In this document: positions 52,652 to 61,552 of the stretch, one piece after another
How the letters are laid out: each line of letters opens with the position of its first letter
Position numbering within the stretch: the first letter of the stretch is position 1
Assembly: GCA_018062085.1 (NCBI GenBank)
Contig: JAGOSY010000023.1
Span: 22,793-86,792, forward strand
Source: a bacterium
GTDB taxonomy: Bacteria > Cyanobacteriota > Vampirovibrionia > Obscuribacterales > Obscuribacteraceae
Reading direction: 5' to 3'
DNA length: 64,000 nt
Position numbers and translations under genes: made by a program
The notes under the pieces: model-generated
The model's input: only the letters and a program-made list of their open reading frames with translations
Told to the model about the DNA's origin: nothing
The model's database searches: none

Positions 52652-53158
52652 ATGTACAGAAATACAATTGAACACAAAGCTTTGTTGGTATTCGGCACCA
52701 CTGTTTGGTTTGCTTTAGCTGCTTTTTGGCTTGCTCTAATCACCTGGCAAGATGTTGCAATAATTAGTGCTGCATGTGTGCTGGCAATGATGGCTGTTAG
52801 CTTCCTACCGGGACCAGCGGAGTTATTCTTTCGTCGTCACAGACTCAGAGTTGAGCTGCAAATTAGGCTTGTTTTTCTTCAACAGCAACTGACAGAAGCG
52901 AAAGATGAGCTTGAACGGTGTCAAAATATTCTCATCAAATCTGGCCTTCCCAGCGAGATGCAGGCACGCTACCGCTTAGCTAGTCGCTCTGCTCTCTTGT
53001 CAGTCATCAGTAAGGAGACTCAAATTGCTCAGACAAGCCGCGACGCTGAAAGGCTACAGGCCAAAGTCAACGAAAGTTATGCTGAGTTAGAACAACTTGT
53101 ATTGGCTCGACAACGTATTCAAATGGCACAACAAGTGCTACGTGTGGTTTGTGCCTAA
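52652..53158 (+). CDS. Two-helix membrane protein with coiled coil
   Basis: The product is 168 aa: two membrane segments at about residues 10-50 in a short hairpin, then about 90 residues of heptad-rich coiled coil. It is unrecognised. It is the last gene of the long plus-strand array. A hairpin (CCTGTAG/CTACAGG, 52599-52628) precedes its SD. Confidence 0.6.
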   Translation: MYRNTIEHKALLVFGTTVWFALAAFWLALITWQDVAIISAACVLAMMAVSFLPGPAELFFRRHRLRVELQIRLVFLQQQLTEAKDELERCQNILIKSGLPSEMQARYRLASRSALLSVISKETQIAQTSRDAERLQAKVNESYAELEQLVLARQRIQMAQQVLRVVCA

Positions 53159-53244
53159 TATTTGAGATCAAAGGGGCAAGGACGCCCTCTAGATTTTGTT
53201 CATTGGCTTTCGCCCGGGCAGCAAAAATTTTGTTGAGCGATTAG

Positions 53245-53256
53245 TAGACCGGTCTA
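53245..53256. promoter_or_regulatory. Palindrome TAGACCGGTCTA, copy B
   Basis: The palindrome and its flank (TAG before, TTGTG after) are identical to copy C at 63664. It lies between convergent genes, which is not a normal place for an operator. Confidence 0.55.
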
Positions 53257-53366
53257 TTGTGAATTGGCAAAAAAGTATTTCCCCCGAAAGATAAGGGTGA
53301 GAGGAGATCCCCCCACCCTAGTTAGAGTTAGCCAGAGGCTGAATGTCTTGTGTGTCTTGGCAGAAT

Positions 53367-53840
53367 TTAGTCGGCCTGATCAGACTGGTGCTTCCAGCTG
53401 ACGCTGAGATAAAGAGTTCTCTGCCACTGAGAACCGACTACTTTCAAGAAACGCGGTCTGATCGTCAAGCCGCTTCCAGAAGCCCAGCGACACAGACCGC
53501 GGGCAATAATTCCGTCCTGGCAAAGGGGGTGATTGAAGAGTTTGTACAACTCGCTCTGTGGCGTTCTGTCAAAGTTTTCGTTGCTAATCAAGTCGCCGAA
53601 GCAATTAAATGCGGATACACCTTCCGAACCGAGGAAAATGCAGGCCTCAGTGCCTCCGGTTGCAGCGGTTTCGGCGATTTTATGCTTGGCCCTAACAATA
53701 TAATCGAAACTTGCCCGCTCGCTTTCTTCGTCGAGATCTTGCTCATGCTCGACCATAGTTTGGTCGGTCACGCGCTCATTCAATAGTTGTGCGTTGGCTG
53801 ACAGAGTCTGCAACTCTCTAATGTCGATGTCATTTTGCAA
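53367..53840 (-). CDS. Hypothetical protein, weakly supported
   Basis: The product would be 157 aa. Its C-terminal half reads like a real protein (GIIARGLCRWASGSGLTI, then TLYLSVSW). The start has no SD. The opposite strand is also open (53343-53786) but has a less protein-like composition. I favour the minus strand because it continues the direction of the 54072-59579 run. Confidence 0.4.
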   Translation of the reverse strand: MQNDIDIRELQTLSANAQLLNERVTDQTMVEHEQDLDEESERASFDYIVRAKHKIAETAATGGTEACIFLGSEGVSAFNCFGDLISNENFDRTPQSELYKLFNHPLCQDGIIARGLCRWASGSGLTIRPRFLKVVGSQWQRTLYLSVSWKHQSDQAD

Positions 53841-54027
53841 GCGAACAGGGCTGTGCGCTCCGCATTTTTTCTAGTTACAGGGCCGCATGTTGCTAGAGGT
53901 CGACTGAATACAGCAGCAGGCACATGAGAAGTAGAAGTCCGGTTTCGAGAAAGTAATTTTTGATGTTTCTCATTAATGTCCTTGTTGAACAACCAGAAGG
54001 TGCAATAGACCTTCAGTAGTGCCAAAC

Positions 54028-54054
54028 AGAGGAGCTAGTTTTACTAGCTCCTCT
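54028..54054. terminator. Perfect 11-bp hairpin between genes
   Basis: AGAGGAGCTAG pairs with CTAGCTCCTCT around a 5-nt loop. T-rich DNA follows on the plus strand. It lies 17 bp beyond the end of the 54072 gene and may terminate the minus-strand run. Confidence 0.6.
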
Positions 54055-54071
54055 AATTTTAATTTCAGTTC

Positions 54072-54356
54072 TTAGAAGGTTTCGACATTGGCATCGTGGG
54101 CGGTGACGCTGCCGTTGAACGGTTCGCTAGTTAGCTTAGACTGGTCTACCGGAAAGTAGTGTGTGGCGTAGACACTTCCCATTGGCCCTCGGTCTTCGAT
54201 TTCTACCGATCTACTGGTGAATTCGCCATGATAGACGAGTTCTCCCGAATTGGGTGTTTCTGGTGGTTCAATTTTGATGTAAGCCATGCCGTCGTTGCCA
54301 CCGGCGTGACCGTCACGGACAGGGCGTTTTACAATGTAACCTTTGCTTTGTGTCAT
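54072..54356 (-). CDS. Small hypothetical protein
   Basis: The ATG at 54356 follows TGGAGACAGAA. The product is 94 aa, mostly polar with beta-strand-like spacing and a Gly-rich turn (GHAGGNDG). Its start overlaps the stop of the gene before it (54353-54955), implying coupling. Unrecognised. Confidence 0.55.
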   Translation of the reverse strand: MTQSKGYIVKRPVRDGHAGGNDGMAYIKIEPPETPNSGELVYHGEFTSRSVEIEDRGPMGSVYATHYFPVDQSKLTSEPFNGSVTAHDANVETF

Positions 54357-54955
54357 TTCTGTCTCCAAAAAACTCGTGCACCGTCAAAACATATTGAACC
54401 GATTGGTTCTTTGACGGTAGTGATGGTGGGTTTGATGCTTGGTATGAACCAGTGCCAAAAGTGTTTGTACTTGTAGGCGGCTCTGGTGCGGCTCAATAGC
54501 ACTTTTGTCTCAGGCAATAACTTTAACAGAGCGCCTTTGTGCAACGTAAAGTAGGGTTGACAGTCTTCTGGGTGCCTGTCAAAGTGTTCTTCTGTCCAGC
54601 TAGTTTCAAGTACTAGGTTGGCTTGTCCTGCTGTTTCTAGGGTGAGTGAAGGGGTGTCGTCACTGAAGCGTTCACCGTACTTGAATCTGATTAGGACAGC
54701 CTCTGTGTCTGATTTGTCTCGCTCCAAATGCAGATGTCCGTTCTCGTTTGCAAGCACTGCATCTAAGAGTCGGCCGCAGGAGAAGCAATTGCTGCTGGCA
54801 ATTAAGCCATCAGTGAGATTGAATCTCAGTTCGCATCTCTCACTTGTCTCGTCTGTCGATGGTTTCGGTAGCGAGATGTATGGGCGGCCACTGGTAGGCA
54901 TTTCAACGGCAATGCCGACGATCACTTCGTCGGGTGTGACATCATAAAGTTCCAC
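54353..54955 (-). CDS. Hypothetical protein
   Basis: The product is 200 aa, soluble. It has a possible zinc pair (NCFSCG near residue 58) and a basic, aromatic C-terminal region (YKYKHFWHWF near 163) that may touch the membrane. It overlaps the next gene by 4 bases. No family is recognised. Confidence 0.6.
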   Translation of the reverse strand: MELYDVTPDEVIVGIAVEMPTSGRPYISLPKPSTDETSERCELRFNLTDGLIASSNCFSCGRLLDAVLANENGHLHLERDKSDTEAVLIRFKYGERFSDDTPSLTLETAGQANLVLETSWTEEHFDRHPEDCQPYFTLHKGALLKLLPETKVLLSRTRAAYKYKHFWHWFIPSIKPTITTVKEPIGSICFDGARVFWRQK

Positions 54956-55017
54956 TATTGTTGCCTTTTGTTTTTATTGGTGGATAGCCTGGACTGCTAG
55001 TCTGGGCTAGTGTCGCT

Positions 55018-55920
55018 CTATTTGCTGAGTAGGCCGTCCTGTTCAACGTGAATTGGTTTGCCTAGGTTGCCTTCCGCCTCTAGCAGCATCAAGTCGAGCG
55101 GGTCCACCAAAATTTCTTTGTTTGCCTGAGTCGCAGTGGCGATATCTTGCTGTAACAGATCACTCAGTACGCTGGCAAGCGACTGTGCCAGTGCTACTTC
55201 GCCTACGGCTGATAGGGCTGCTCCAGCTTGGACATTGACAGATTGAACATGACCGCGATTATTGAGATCATTTAGCAGAAAACTACGTCTTTGGTCTACT
55301 GTGCTACCAAGCGCTTCTTCAACCATTTCGCGGGCCATTGCTTCTGTGGTAGATGAATCACTCTCCATTATCTGGCCGATCAGCGATTGCACAACATCTT
55401 CAATTTTGCTTTCTGTAAACATCATTTCGGGTTGGCCTTGGCCGATGTAGAGGCTTTCTGCTGCTTCTTTTGAGACTTTCTTTAATGCCAGAATCATCGC
55501 GCTAATTGCAGATTGGTCGCTGCGCCAAGTGGCTAGGTCTGTATTGATTTGGTTTAGTTGTTGCTCAAGCGCCAGTAGGTCATCGGCACTTGTAGTGACG
55601 ACGAACGGCGCTTTGTTTTTGTGGCTATCCAGCAGAGCAGATACTCTTTCGTATTGCTCAATCACGAGGTAGAACGTCTCACTTGCTGTCTCGTAATGTT
55701 GAGCTTCTATCATGCTCAAGCAATCTCTAGCTAGGCCCAGTGTCGTGTTGGTTGAAAAGAAAGCCGCCGCGAGCCAAGAAAGGTTTTCGTCATCTGGCTC
55801 TTGGCTGAGGTCAGCAAATAGGTTCGTTAGTAATTCCATCATTGTGATTTGGTCTTCTAAATCACTTTTGAAACGGCTGGCATTGTTGCTGTTGATGGTG
55901 TCTTTTTTGTTTGCGTTCAT
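55018..55920 (-). CDS. Hypothetical acidic helical protein
   Basis: The ATG at 55920 follows AGGAAACACTC. A longer frame to 56115 overlaps pth2 and is less likely. The product is 300 aa, acidic, helical, rich in Ser, Leu and Gln, with no membrane segment and no known motif. It follows pth2 by 31 bp, so it belongs to the same transcript. Confidence 0.6.
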   Translation of the reverse strand: MNANKKDTINSNNASRFKSDLEDQITMMELLTNLFADLSQEPDDENLSWLAAAFFSTNTTLGLARDCLSMIEAQHYETASETFYLVIEQYERVSALLDSHKNKAPFVVTTSADDLLALEQQLNQINTDLATWRSDQSAISAMILALKKVSKEAAESLYIGQGQPEMMFTESKIEDVVQSLIGQIMESDSSTTEAMAREMVEEALGSTVDQRRSFLLNDLNNRGHVQSVNVQAGAALSAVGEVALAQSLASVLSDLLQQDIATATQANKEILVDPLDLMLLEAEGNLGKPIHVEQDGLLSK

Positions 55921-55951
55921 GAGTGTTTCCTGTTCTGTTGATTTGCTTGTT

Positions 55952-56335
55952 TTATAGCAGCTTGAGGTGCCCGGTGATTGGGTCGATGCTGTCGCTCCAG
56001 TCTGGACCAACAGCCACCACTGTGTAGGTGAGCTGTCCATGAAACTCTGTGGTGCCAAGATCTTGCACAAGGCGAGTATTGAGACCAGCCTCACAAGCCT
56101 GTTTGTAAATATCAAGCAGTTCGGCTTCGCTATCTACTCGTACAACTGTTTTGGGATAATTGGCGCTTAGCCATTGCTGGGTCAATTCATCGGTTTTGAG
56201 TATTGGAATAGAATTGGGACCTGAGCGATCAATTATGGCTTCTTGCACCGCATGACCGGTTTGTGCTCCAACCTTGCCTTTGCGCATGTTCAGGTCGTTT
56301 CGCACAACCAACACCATTTTTAGTTTTTCTGTCAT
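55952..56335 (-). CDS. Peptidyl-tRNA hydrolase, archaeal/eukaryal Pth2 type
   Basis: The product is 127 aa. It matches Pth2 along its length: KMVLVVRNDLNMRKGKVGAQ near the start, with the conserved Asp and Lys, then TGHAVQEA, a central VRVDSE strand and the terminal TVVAVGP. The enzyme releases peptides from tRNAs that dropped off stalled ribosomes. Most bacteria use the unrelated Pth instead. Its position third in the glyoxylate operon, after a hairpin and with its own SD (AGGAGA), is unexplained. Confidence 0.85.
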   Translation of the reverse strand: MTEKLKMVLVVRNDLNMRKGKVGAQTGHAVQEAIIDRSGPNSIPILKTDELTQQWLSANYPKTVVRVDSEAELLDIYKQACEAGLNTRLVQDLGTTEFHGQLTYTVVAVGPDWSDSIDPITGHLKLL

Positions 56336-56354
56336 CTATCTATCTCCTGGTGGT

Positions 56355-56385
56355 AAGCACATCCGCTTCCCTGCCGGATGTGCTT
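56355..56385 (-). other. Perfect 11-bp hairpin before pth2 SD
   Basis: AAGCACATCCG pairs with CGGATGTGCTT, ending 5 bases before the SD of pth2. No T tract follows, so it may act as a stability or processing element, uncoupling pth2 from aceA. Confidence 0.6.
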
Positions 56386-56403
56386 GTGGTCTTCAGCTTG
56401 CGT

Positions 56404-57891
56404 TTATTTACTCTTTTCCCCGTGGAATTGACCTTCTTCAGTTGAACCTTTCAGAGCAGCTGTTGAAGATGTTCCGCCAGTGATGGTCATTAACAAATTG
56501 TCGAACCAGCCAGCGCCAACTTCTGCTTGGTGTTTCACTGCTGTGTAGCCTTGATTTACCATGGCAAATTCTTCTTCTTGCAAGCGTACATAAGCTGGCA
56601 TGCCTTCTGCAGCGTATTCACTGGCCAGTTTGAACATGCTCAGGTTGATTGAGTGCCAGCCGGCCAAAGTAATGAAGTCGAACAAATAGCCCATTTTAGC
56701 TAGTTCATCCATGAAGATGGCGATGGTACCGTCGTCCAAATATTCCTTCCAATGGAAAGAAGGAGAACAGTTGTACGCCAAGATTTTGCCAGGGAACTGT
56801 GCATGAATAGCGTCGGCGAACTGCTTTGCTTCTGCTAAGTTAGGGCGAGAGCATTCGTACCAAATCACATCAGCATACGGGGCATAAGCTAAACCGCGGG
56901 CAATCACTGATTCGATACCACCTTTAACGCGGAAGTAGCCTTCGGTGGTGCGTTCGCCTTTTAAGATTACGTCGTTTTCTACCATTGCACCAGTGGCATC
57001 TTTGACCATTGCTTTGGCTGTGCGTTCACCAGTTAAGAAAGCGTGGTCGCGTGGGTCAATGTCGGAGGTTAGTAATGTGGCGTCAAGGGCATCAGTGCGA
57101 GCAACGATAATTGTCGGTACATCTAACACATCAGCGGCCATACGTGCGGCTGCTAGAGTGTTGACGAATTGAGAGGTTGGCACGAGCACTTTGCCGCCCA
57201 TGTGACCGCATTTTTTCTCAGCTGCTAATTGGTCTTCAAAGTGCACTCCGGCTGCCCCTGCTTCGATCATCATTTTCATCAGTTCGTAGGCTTGCAGAGG
57301 GCCGCCAAAGCCAGCTTCAGCGTCGGCGACGATGGGCAAATAAGCGTCCATACCAGACTTGCCTTCCAGTTTCAAAATTTGGTCATAACGTGCCAAAGCA
57401 TTGTTTAAGCGCCGCACCACAGCCGGTACGCTGTTAGATGGGTAGAGACTTTGGTCAGGGTAAGTATGACCAGCCAAGTTGGCGTCAGCAGCTACTTGCC
57501 AGCCGCTCAAGTAGATTGCTTTCAGTCCGGCTTTTGCCATTTGTACTGCTTGCGAGCCGGTTAAGGCGCCGAGGGCAATAACTTGCTCCCCATTTCTCAG
57601 CATGTTCCAAAGTTTGATGGCGCCATGACGAGCGATGGTGACATCGGCATTAATGCTGGGGCGGAGGCGCATTACGTCTTCGTCAACGAAGGGGCGTTGA
57701 ATTCCATTCCAGCGAAGATCCATAGCAGTGGATGTAACACAGCCACCAAATGTGATTGTTTGTTCAGTGGTTGTAGCTTGAACATCTGGTGTAGCTAATG
57801 TTTCTTCAGCAGGAATAATCAGCGCTTTTGTCTTTTCAGCAGATTCAACGGCGAGTGTGTTTGGTTGAACAGGAGATTGAATTTCGTTCAT
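56404..57891 (-). CDS. aceA: Isocitrate lyase
   Basis: The product is 495 aa, somewhat longer than the Escherichia coli form. The catalytic motif KKCGHMGGK lies near residue 235, preceded by GSQAVQMAKAGLKAIYLSGW and ADAEAGFGG and followed by ARTDALDA. It cleaves isocitrate to glyoxylate and succinate, the branch step of the glyoxylate cycle. It follows malate synthase by 35 bp. The N-terminal 60 residues are a polar extension. Confidence 0.93.
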   Translation of the reverse strand: MNEIQSPVQPNTLAVESAEKTKALIIPAEETLATPDVQATTTEQTITFGGCVTSTAMDLRWNGIQRPFVDEDVMRLRPSINADVTIARHGAIKLWNMLRNGEQVIALGALTGSQAVQMAKAGLKAIYLSGWQVAADANLAGHTYPDQSLYPSNSVPAVVRRLNNALARYDQILKLEGKSGMDAYLPIVADAEAGFGGPLQAYELMKMMIEAGAAGVHFEDQLAAEKKCGHMGGKVLVPTSQFVNTLAAARMAADVLDVPTIIVARTDALDATLLTSDIDPRDHAFLTGERTAKAMVKDATGAMVENDVILKGERTTEGYFRVKGGIESVIARGLAYAPYADVIWYECSRPNLAEAKQFADAIHAQFPGKILAYNCSPSFHWKEYLDDGTIAIFMDELAKMGYLFDFITLAGWHSINLSMFKLASEYAAEGMPAYVRLQEEEFAMVNQGYTAVKHQAEVGAGWFDNLLMTITGGTSSTAALKGSTEEGQFHGEKSK

Positions 57892-57926
57892 TTGGATACC
57901 TAGTTGTGTGGGGTTAATTTGATTTT

Positions 57927-59579
57927 TTAAGCGGCTTTTTCAGCTTGCTCGGTTTCGTTGGCTAGCAGCACTTCGTAAGCTACGAGTGTTAAAAATTCCG
58001 CAAAGCTCTTTTTCAGTACTACGATGTTCAATACCTCCTCCGCCTGCATTAAGCGGGCTTGTAGGTCACCAGAGGCCCCTTGCAAGAGTGAATCTAGTTC
58101 CTCCTTCAAGAAGGTGCGGTAGAGGCGACGGGTAAATGTACGACCATCTTGCAGTTTGGTGTCATGGTTGAGCCATTGCCACAGTTGAGCGCGAGATATT
58201 TCGGCAGTAGCTGCATCTTCCATCAAGTTGTGAATAGCTACAGCGCCACGACCCATTAACCAGGCGGCGATATATTGCAGCGTGACATTGATGTTGTTGC
58301 GGATGCCGGTTTCAGTGACTGTAGCCGGAATATCGGCCAATGAGATTAAGCTATCTTCGGTGATGGCCAGCTGAGTTAAGGTGCTGCAACCGCAGCTTGT
58401 GGTTGGCAATGGTCTATCTTTCTGATTGGCTTTGTCTTGCAAAACTGATACGAACTCTAGTTTCGCCACTTCAATCAGGTCAGGGTGTGCCACCCAGGTG
58501 CCATCAAAACCCAAGGCCACTTCTCTAGCTTTGTCGCTTTTCACTTTAGCTAAGGCTTGAGCTGTAACAGCGGGGTCATTTTTGTTGGGAATGAAGGCTG
58601 ACATACCGCCCATAGCGTGAGCGCCGCGACGATGGCAGACATCTACTAAGCGCTGACAATAGGCTTTCATGAAAGGAACGTCCATGGTGATCAGCGAGCG
58701 ATCTGGCAACACTTTATCTGCATGATTTTTGAACCGTTTGATAAAGCTGAAGATATAGTCCCATCTGCCAGCATTCAGACCAGCCGCATGCTCTTTTAGC
58801 TCAAATAGAATTTCTTCCATTTGGTAGGAGGCCATAATTGTTTCAATTAGCACTGTGGCTCTAATGGTGCCGCGCTCAATGCCAATGTAGTCTTGGGCAA
58901 AGTTGAAGACATCGTTCCAGTAGCGAGCTTCATGATGGCTTTCCAGTTTTGGCAGATAGAAATATGGACCACTACCTCTGGCAATTAGCTCTTGGGCATT
59001 GTGAAAGAAGAAGAGACCAAAGTCAAAGAGACTAGCTGGAATGGCTTCGCCATTGATCAAAAGATGTTTTTCGGCTAGGTGCAGTCCGCGAGGTCTGACA
59101 ATTAAGGTGGCAAGGTTGTTGTTGAGCTTGTATATTTTGCCTTTGCCGATGCCGAATTCTAAAGTGCGACGCACAGCTTGATAGAGGTTGGCTTGTCCCG
59201 AAACCATGTTTAACCAGGTAGGGCTCGAACTATCTTCAAAGTCGGCCATAAATACATCGGCACCCGGTGCAGAATTTAGGGCATTGATTATCATCTTGGC
59301 GTCGACTGGGCCAGTGATTTCAACTTGTCTTTGTTCTAGGTCAGAGGGGCAGCTGGCAACTTGCCAGTCTGGTTGATCCGCCCATAACTCTTTGCTTTTA
59401 AATTGTGGCAACTGTCCTTTGTCTAGTTTTCGTTGACGCTTGCGACGACTGGCAATTAGCTCAGTTTGACGTTGGTGGAACTTTCCATGTAGGGCGGCGA
59501 GGAAGGTGATAGCTTCTTCAGTGAGTATGAATTGCAGTTTCTCATCGGGTACGGCGGTGATGGTGATCTTTTTGGTCAT
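57927..59579 (-). CDS. aceB: Malate synthase (A type)
   Basis: I prefer the ATG at 59579 (MTKKITI) to one four codons upstream. The product is 550 aa. Motifs include FMADFEDSSSPTW near residue 115, RPRGLHL, MGGMSAFIPNKND near 330 and GFDGTWVAHP near 365. It condenses glyoxylate with acetyl-CoA to malate. It is the first gene of a minus-strand operon aceB-aceA-pth2 and unknown genes. Confidence 0.92.
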   Translation of the reverse strand: MTKKITITAVPDEKLQFILTEEAITFLAALHGKFHQRQTELIASRRKRQRKLDKGQLPQFKSKELWADQPDWQVASCPSDLEQRQVEITGPVDAKMIINALNSAPGADVFMADFEDSSSPTWLNMVSGQANLYQAVRRTLEFGIGKGKIYKLNNNLATLIVRPRGLHLAEKHLLINGEAIPASLFDFGLFFFHNAQELIARGSGPYFYLPKLESHHEARYWNDVFNFAQDYIGIERGTIRATVLIETIMASYQMEEILFELKEHAAGLNAGRWDYIFSFIKRFKNHADKVLPDRSLITMDVPFMKAYCQRLVDVCHRRGAHAMGGMSAFIPNKNDPAVTAQALAKVKSDKAREVALGFDGTWVAHPDLIEVAKLEFVSVLQDKANQKDRPLPTTSCGCSTLTQLAITEDSLISLADIPATVTETGIRNNINVTLQYIAAWLMGRGAVAIHNLMEDAATAEISRAQLWQWLNHDTKLQDGRTFTRRLYRTFLKEELDSLLQGASGDLQARLMQAEEVLNIVVLKKSFAEFLTLVAYEVLLANETEQAEKAA

Positions 59580-59591
59580 TGGAGTTTCCAT

Positions 59592-60166
59592 TGATGGAGC
59601 AGCTAGTGCTGCTTGAAGACGAACGGAAGCGGCAACTTGCCCCTACCGAGTAAAATGGGTAGCAGTGTGTTCATTGACTTGATTGGCTGAAGGTGTAATT
59701 GATTGTTGGCTTGGAATTAGATTCTCAGTTTGTTGGTGCAGAGTTGCGTTGTTATTCTTGATAATTAGCAGGGGCGAACTAGCTATTTCAGCCTGCTGGC
59801 AATTAAGAAAGGCTTAAATAGTGCTTTACCACTATCGGCAATTGAGTGAGTAGCAATACAGGCCGCTTCTGTTTTTTTGCAGCGAGACAGTGACAGCGCT
59901 GCTTGTCTCTGCGAACTTCAGTAGGTATTTCGGCAGTGGTGAAAGTTGGACGACAGTGGGAACATTCCCAAAAAAAGGTCATCATGCAAAAGCATTGCTA
60001 TGCGAGCGTCTTCGGGCGCGACAGTGAGTGTCTCGTAGATTTCGCTCAAAGCGGCTGGTGTAAAAACGCAAATCTGTTTGATCACTATATGTATATATTG
60101 CTGGCACAGAGTAATTGTCACTAGTCAGCGTTTGTCTAGAGAGTAGTGTTTACCCGGAGCTGAGAA
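59592..60166. other. Divergent intergenic region
   Basis: It separates aceB from the divergent LysM gene. No clear gene is visible. A 60-codon minus-strand frame at 59803-59985 has ECSHCRPTF and CHC, like a fragment of a zinc ribbon, but it has no SD. Promoters for both neighbours should lie here; I could not fix one. Confidence 0.4.
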
Positions 60167-60883
60167 ATGGAAAACCAACTTGAGAGTCGCAGTTTGCAGC
60201 AAGAAAATCAGGTTAGCAGTTCTAGGTTTTACGAAGAAGTGGATAAACGCTCAACCGATCGTGTAGACCATTCTTTGAACATTGGCCATGTTGAGAGTGC
60301 CGCTGACAAGCTTGATCGTACTCTGATAGTACGTGCCGGTGAAGGTTTGTGGTCGGTGGCGCGCAAGGCTTTAGATCAGCAAGGTGCCGACACAACAGAT
60401 GCGCGAGCGATTACTGCCAAAGTTCGTGAAATTATTGAACTGAATAGAGATCGCTTTCCTAGCTTAGTTATGGCTCCACACCGTGTTTACTCAGGCCAAT
60501 GGTTGCTAGTCAACCCGCCTAAACAGGTTTCTGAAAGCAGCATAGATGAGCCTACTCGCTCAGCAAAGATTTCTCACGATGGTGGCAATCGCGGTGAAAT
60601 TGATCTGGGTGATACTCATGTGAGAAAGGCTAAAGTCGGCCAACGCATGCACGCTGAAAGTGGTGATGAGGTTGAGGCGGAGAAGGGCTCTAAGGTAATT
60701 GCCCATGCCGGCTCAGAAGTACAGGCTATGAACGGTGCTTTCGTGCTGGCTCTGCCTGGATCTAGAGTCAAAGCATTTCATGGTTCAACAGTCGCTAACT
60801 ATGGTGGCGAAGTTGAAGAGTTCAAGGGAGCTATCGTTTTCGATATGCAAAATATGGCTGCTTCTGGCAATTATCTGAAATAG
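60167..60883 (+). CDS. LysM-domain protein
   Basis: The product is 238 aa. Residues about 43-120 form a LysM-like module (VRAGEGLWSVARKALDQ, then NRDRFPSLVMAPHRVYSGQWLLV), which usually binds peptidoglycan. The C-terminal 90 residues are a short-period repeat with beta-helix-like spacing (GQRMHAESGDEVEAEKGSKV, AHAGSEV, ALPGSRV, HGSTV, EFKGA). No signal peptide is seen, so export, if any, is by another route. SD CGGAG. Confidence 0.78.
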   Translation: MENQLESRSLQQENQVSSSRFYEEVDKRSTDRVDHSLNIGHVESAADKLDRTLIVRAGEGLWSVARKALDQQGADTTDARAITAKVREIIELNRDRFPSLVMAPHRVYSGQWLLVNPPKQVSESSIDEPTRSAKISHDGGNRGEIDLGDTHVRKAKVGQRMHAESGDEVEAEKGSKVIAHAGSEVQAMNGAFVLALPGSRVKAFHGSTVANYGGEVEEFKGAIVFDMQNMAASGNYLK

Positions 60884-60919
60884 CCGAAATTCAATACCTA
60901 CTGTCAGTCAATTTGGACT

Positions 60920-61552
60920 TTATGTTCTTTCAGCTGGACCGGCTAAGGCTATTTTTGTGTCAGCTGCAAAATCATTGACACGGTTGTATGCTTTGTAAGT
61001 CTCGTATCCCCAATAGCCAGCAAACATCCCGGTGGCGACGGTAATGGCGCCCAAGCCGATCGGACTAAGGGCAAGAAGAGAACCCGCTTCTGCTGTTGTG
61101 GCGATGCTGGCGGTGCCTATGATGTTGCCAATAGTACCGGCGCCAAATGCAGCAGCTGCGACAGCGGGAAAGGCTGTTTCATTTTTGATGTATGGCCAGA
61201 GCTTACCATCATAAATATCCATGCTGATATTAAGGTCGTTGTTTGAGATGCCATAACTGCCGTCATAAGTTTTTTCCGAAATTCTATCTTCTGTACTAAG
61301 TGTATTCAGGTGTTTTAAGGCAAATTCTGCTGCTTGCTTGGCTTCAGGATCGTTAGTTGACTTGACGAAATTTATAAGATCTTCTTTCTGTAGCAAGTCG
61401 TTGCCATAGGAAGCGCTATCGATTTGTGCAAAATTATTTTTGAGGATCTGCAAATATGTTCTTGGATCGGCAAATGCACTCTGGGAGAATTGAGTGGCTG
61501 CATGAGTCGAGTCATGCTGGCCTTCTTCTAGCCTTAATATTTCATGGGTCAT
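60920..61552 (-). CDS. Hydrophobic-domain protein with possible EF-hand-like loop
   Basis: The ATG at 61552 has the SD GGAG; a longer frame reaches 61624. The product is 210 aa. The region near residue 45 (DSASYGNDLLQKEDL) has EF-hand-like spacing of acidic residues, only weakly. Residues about 135-190 form a glycine/alanine-rich hydrophobic domain of the kind also seen at 97-1611, 1946-3187, 15350 and 24076. Function unknown. It is convergent with the LysM gene. Confidence 0.6.
   Translation of the reverse strand: MTHEILRLEEGQHDSTHAATQFSQSAFADPRTYLQILKNNFAQIDSASYGNDLLQKEDLINFVKSTNDPEAKQAAEFALKHLNTLSTEDRISEKTYDGSYGISNNDLNISMDIYDGKLWPYIKNETAFPAVAAAAFGAGTIGNIIGTASIATTAEAGSLLALSPIGLGAITVATGMFAGYWGYETYKAYNRVNDFAADTKIALAGPAERT

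Noticed and set aside
26743..53158. Prophage or giant phage genome
   Set aside because: No terminase, capsid, portal, tail, lysis or integrase gene is visible. The dense small genes are phage-like, but the evidence is not enough for the call.
53343..53786. Plus-strand open frame of 147 codons
   Set aside because: It overlaps a minus-strand frame with better protein-like composition, has no SD, and plus-strand genes end at 53158. I kept the minus-strand frame at low confidence.
55921..56115. Longer start of the 55018-55920 gene
   Set aside because: The extension overlaps pth2 and has no SD; the ATG at 55920 has AGGAAA at normal spacing.
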